Assembly (NCBI GenBank): GCA_902627595.1
Contig: CACOJO010000002.1
Location: 1 to 64,000 of the forward strand
Direction: 5' to 3'
From: an uncultured SAR86 cluster bacterium
GTDB lineage: Bacteria > Pseudomonadota > Gammaproteobacteria > Magnimaribacterales > AG-339-G14
DNA length: 64,000 nucleotides
Part shown: one piece after another, positions 61,978 to 64,000 of the stretch
Numbering within the stretch: position 1 is the stretch's first letter
How the letters are laid out: every line of letters starts with the position of its first letter
Translations under genes and position numbers: made by a program
Notes under the pieces: generated by a model
Database searches by the model: none
Told to the model about the DNA's origin: nothing
Seen by the model: only the letters and a program-made list of their open reading frames with translations

Positions 61978-62993
61978 AAAAAGTTCTTTTCATAGTTGCT
62001 TTCCTGTCGCAATCAATTTTTGCAGTGAACGATGAAGCTATTATGTCGAAAAAACCTGAAGCCAAGCTTTCAGATTATGGTTTTTTTAAATCGCATAAAG
62101 ACCAAATTCCAAATAATAATGTCCATAAATATTTTCTCCAAACACCTTTATTTTCAGATTATTCTTTAAAGGATAGGTTTGTTTATATTCCTCAGGGAAA
62201 AAAAGCTATTCATTCTCTCGATAGGGTTTACGAATTTCCAATTGGTTCTGCATTAGTTAAAACTTTTTCTTATGAGATGGCTTCAAATGAAAATAAAGTA
62301 TTGTTGGAAACAAGATTGCTTCTTTTACAAGAAACGGGCTGGTCTGCTCACACATACGTTTGGGATGAGTCCCAAGAAGATGCTTATCTAAAGGTTTCTG
62401 GAAAAACAATTGAAGGAATTGAATTTCTTTACGAAGGAAAACCAAAAAAAGTTAATTATCGAGTTCCAAATCAAAATCAGTGCAAGGAATGTCATTTATC
62501 TGATGACAAAATCATACCCATAGGACCTAAATCTAGAAATCTTAATTTTGAAGTAATTCAAAATAATAAAATCATCAATCAAATTGATTATTGGATTGAA
62601 AATGGACTAGTTGAAATTCATCAGCCTCAACAGGTTGTTGCTGATTGGCAGAATATAAAGGAATCTTTGGATGACAGAGCAAGAGCTTATTTGGATATAA
62701 ACTGTGGACATTGTCATATGCCTGGCGGATCAGCTGATACAACTGGTCTGTACCTTACAGTAAATGAGAAAGACATAAGAAAATTAGGCGTAAATAAGCC
62801 ACCAGTAGCTGCAGGTAGAGCCAGTGGGAACTTAATGTATTCGATTGTTCCAGGCAAACCTGATAAATCTATATTGTTATACCGAATGAAATCTCAAGAC
62901 CCAGGTATCATGATGCCTGAGTCAGGTAGAGCTTTAGCTCATTCTGAGGGCATAAGGTTAATAGAAAGCTGGATAAAAAATTACAATAAATGA
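61971..62993 (+). CDS. SO_2930-family diheme c-type cytochrome
   Basis: The 340-residue periplasmic precursor has a signal peptide (about 1-18, SIFA) and two heme-attachment motifs, CKECH (171-175) and CGHCH (245-249), plus the late Met/Pro-rich IMMPESGRALAH segment that may supply an axial ligand. It belongs to a family that pairs with beta-helix proteins and has no assigned reaction. It needs the Ccm system, encoded at 39.8-45.6 kb. Its ATG overlaps the preceding stop and its end overlaps the next gene by 4 bases. Confidence 0.87.
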   Translation: MVKKVLFIVAFLSQSIFAVNDEAIMSKKPEAKLSDYGFFKSHKDQIPNNNVHKYFLQTPLFSDYSLKDRFVYIPQGKKAIHSLDRVYEFPIGSALVKTFSYEMASNENKVLLETRLLLLQETGWSAHTYVWDESQEDAYLKVSGKTIEGIEFLYEGKPKKVNYRVPNQNQCKECHLSDDKIIPIGPKSRNLNFEVIQNNKIINQIDYWIENGLVEIHQPQQVVADWQNIKESLDDRARAYLDINCGHCHMPGGSADTTGLYLTVNEKDIRKLGVNKPPVAAGRASGNLMYSIVPGKPDKSILLYRMKSQDPGIMMPESGRALAHSEGIRLIESWIKNYNK

Positions 62994-63196
62994 AACTATT
63001 AAAAAATATCATCTCAAGAATAGATATTACTTTGTTTATTATTTATGGGTTTTTGGGCTTTGGCAGTATCTATATAGCAAGTTTTATCAGAAGTGTGACA
63101 AAGTTGAATTTTTGGGCTGAATTATTAATTTGCTTCTTAATAATTTCGCCTATTTATTTTTTGGTAAGGGTCTTAAAAAAGAAATATTTAAATTAA
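62990..63196 (+). CDS. small membrane protein, unknown
   Basis: The 68-residue protein is not recognised. It has two hydrophobic helices (about 13-32 and 41-60) and basic ends (KLLKNIISR and RVLKKKYLN). It starts with a 4-base overlap (ATGA) with the cytochrome gene and ends with a one-base TAATG overlap with the next small gene, so it is clearly part of the same transcript. It may be a membrane partner of the cytochrome. Confidence 0.7.
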   Translation: MKLLKNIISRIDITLFIIYGFLGFGSIYIASFIRSVTKLNFWAELLICFLIISPIYFLVRVLKKKYLN

Positions 63197-63414
63197 TGTT
63201 AAGAATTTTAATAATTTCATTTTTTTTAATTGGTACTATTTTAATCTTTTCCTATTTAACAACTTACTTGGTTCAAAAATTTGGAAGGCTTATTGCAATT
63301 TCCTCAATCATTTCAGTTGGAATTATTTTAAGCGCTATTATTATTGCTCATGAAGATGGATGTGTAATTGAAGCAGATGGTATAGAAGCCGCTAAAGTGT
63401 GTTGGTTCAAATGA
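63196..63414 (+). CDS. small membrane protein, unknown
   Basis: The 72-residue protein is not recognised. Two hydrophobic helices (about 2-24 and 30-50) are followed by a short tail with two Cys ([20 protein letters not shown]). The ATG at 63196 overlaps the previous stop and is preferred over an upstream start that would extend 66 bases into the neighbour. It overlaps the rhodanese gene by 4 bases. The C-terminal Cys pair could be redox-active or bind metal; that is speculation. Confidence 0.68.
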   Translation: MLRILIISFFLIGTILIFSYLTTYLVQKFGRLIAISSIISVGIILSAIIIAHEDGCVIEADGIEAAKVCWFK

Positions 63415-63767
63415 AAAATTTTCAAGATCTCGTTCAAGAAGCTTTAAAAAGTATTCCAGAAATAGATATTTATCAATTAAAAGAAAAAATTGAAAGTAAT
63501 AAACAAATAAGACTAATAGATATTAGAGAAGATCGAGAGTGGGTTTCTGGTAAAATTCCTTCAGCTTTTCATATTGGTAGAGGGGTACTTGAAAAAGGCA
63601 TCCCAGAGATTGCTGATTTGGAGGACGAAATTATTTTGTATTGTGCAAGCGGTTTTAGGTCGGTTTTAGGTTCTAAATCCTTGAGAGAAATGGGATTTAA
63701 AAACGTTTACTCCTTGAAAGGAGGTATTTCAGACTGGGTATCCGCTGGCTTTGAAATTGAAGAATAA
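63411..63767 (+). CDS. rhodanese-like sulfurtransferase
   Basis: Single rhodanese domain of 118 residues with the structural motif [19 protein letters not shown] and the active-site loop [10 protein letters not shown], where the Cys would carry persulfide. The ending [17 protein letters not shown] is typical. It moves sulfur or acts in thiol redox. ATG at 63411 overlaps the previous stop and is chosen over an upstream TTG at 63399. It ends the five-gene run that starts with the beta-helix protein. Confidence 0.9.
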   Translation: MKNFQDLVQEALKSIPEIDIYQLKEKIESNKQIRLIDIREDREWVSGKIPSAFHIGRGVLEKGIPEIADLEDEIILYCASGFRSVLGSKSLREMGFKNVYSLKGGISDWVSAGFEIEE

Positions 63768-63789
63768 TTTCAAAAGAAAAATTAAGGAT

Positions 63790-63795
63790 TATAAT
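63790..63795 (+). promoter_or_regulatory. predicted -10 element, possibly leaderless transcript
   Basis: A perfect TATAAT ends 6 bases before the monooxygenase ATG at 63802, so transcription would be expected to start at or next to the ATG. No ribosome binding site is visible. A weak -35 (TTTCAA, 63768-63773) is 16 bases upstream. The same arrangement occurs at 28684. Confidence 0.4.
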
Positions 63796-63801
63796 AGTTT
63801 T

Positions 63802-64000
63802 ATGAATGAAGAAATTTTAGATGTTTTAATTGTTGGTTCTGGTATATCAGGCATTGGTGCTGGAGCTCATCTGAGCATGAAGTGCCCAAACAAAAAGTAT
63901 CTCATTCTAGAGGGCAGAGATAATTTTGGAGGTACTTGGGACCTATTCAAGTATCCAGGCATAAGATCAGACTCAGATATGCATACTTTAGGATTTAGCT
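63802..64000 (+). CDS. flavin-dependent monooxygenase (FMO/Baeyer-Villiger type), partial
   Basis: The first 66 residues are in the window; the gene runs off the right edge. They show the FAD-binding motif [17 protein letters not shown], then [32 protein letters not shown], a pattern typical of class B flavin monooxygenases such as EthA-like Baeyer-Villiger enzymes. It would oxygenate ketones or heteroatoms with NADPH and O2. The remaining NADPH site and fingerprint cannot be checked here. Confidence 0.85.
   Translation, partial: MNEEILDVLIVGSGISGIGAGAHLSMKCPNKKYLILEGRDNFGGTWDLFKYPGIRSDSDMHTLGFS

Overview
The window is gap-poor, clearly AT-rich bacterial DNA whose gene order is that of a Gammaproteobacterium. 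Diagnostic neighbourhoods are fimV-truA-trpFBA-accD-folC-cvpA-purF, alaS-lysC-tRNA-Ser, ccmABCDEFGHI, and smc-zipA-ligA. Genes overlap or sit a few bases apart, there are no insertion sequences, phage genes or CRISPR arrays, and several genes expected in these neighbourhoods (dedD, csrA) are absent. Acyl-CoA metabolism genes, a photolyase-like protein and a marine-type SAM-II riboswitch are abundant for the window size. Together this suggests a streamlined marine gammaproteobacterium of SAR86-like type; that placement is inference from gene content and base composition.

Layout. 1-7.7 kb: end of a FimV-like gene, then truA, tryptophan genes trpF/B/A, accD, folC, cvpA and purF on the plus strand. 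7.7-15 kb: acnB (minus), a DUF1289 protein, lpxH, ppiB, cysS, a Ca2+/cation antiporter, a PD-(D/E)XK nuclease and tRNA-Asn. 15-29 kb: uvrB, purL, two Nudix hydrolases, gamma-carbonic anhydrase, dienelactone hydrolase, alaS, lysC, tRNA-Ser, a class III aminotransferase and two small proteins. 29-35.5 kb (minus): a Wzi-like outer membrane protein, galE, aldehyde dehydrogenase, acyl-CoA carboxyltransferase and enoyl-CoA hydratase. 35.5-37 kb: SAM-II riboswitch, attenuator and metY. 37-39.3 kb: an RRM protein, two unrecognised membrane proteins and tRNA-Arg. 39.3-51.4 kb: hisI, the complete System I cytochrome c maturation operon (including a ccmD of 45 residues), smc, zipA, ligA and a lipoprotein transglycosylase. 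51.4-60.7 kb: acyl-CoA dehydrogenases, a VOC protein, a quinone reductase, a thioesterase, an enoyl-CoA hydratase, tRNA-Leu, and a photolyase-like gene followed by a 46-residue DUF2256 gene. 60.7-64 kb: a beta-helix protein and diheme cytochrome pair, small membrane proteins, a rhodanese and the start of a flavin monooxygenase.

How they work together. Biosynthesis and housekeeping genes (tryptophan, purine, histidine, lysine-family and methionine synthesis; DNA repair and replication; cell division) dominate. The Ccm system would supply heme attachment for c-type cytochromes such as the diheme protein near the right end. The acyl-CoA genes look like degradation of fatty or branched/cyclic acids.

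The observations most worth a second look are: a SAM-II aptamer whose 3' strand can form a 10-bp antiterminator with a terminator arm ahead of metY; an 810-residue SMC with intact ATPase heads but no recognisable hinge; a photolyase-family protein lacking the cysteines that normally hold its iron-sulfur cluster; a perfect 9-bp palindrome overlapping divergent promoters at 55.46 kb; the missing csrA; and an orphan membrane/zinc-ribbon protein at 37.6-39.2 kb. No gaps over 300 bases without a gene were seen.
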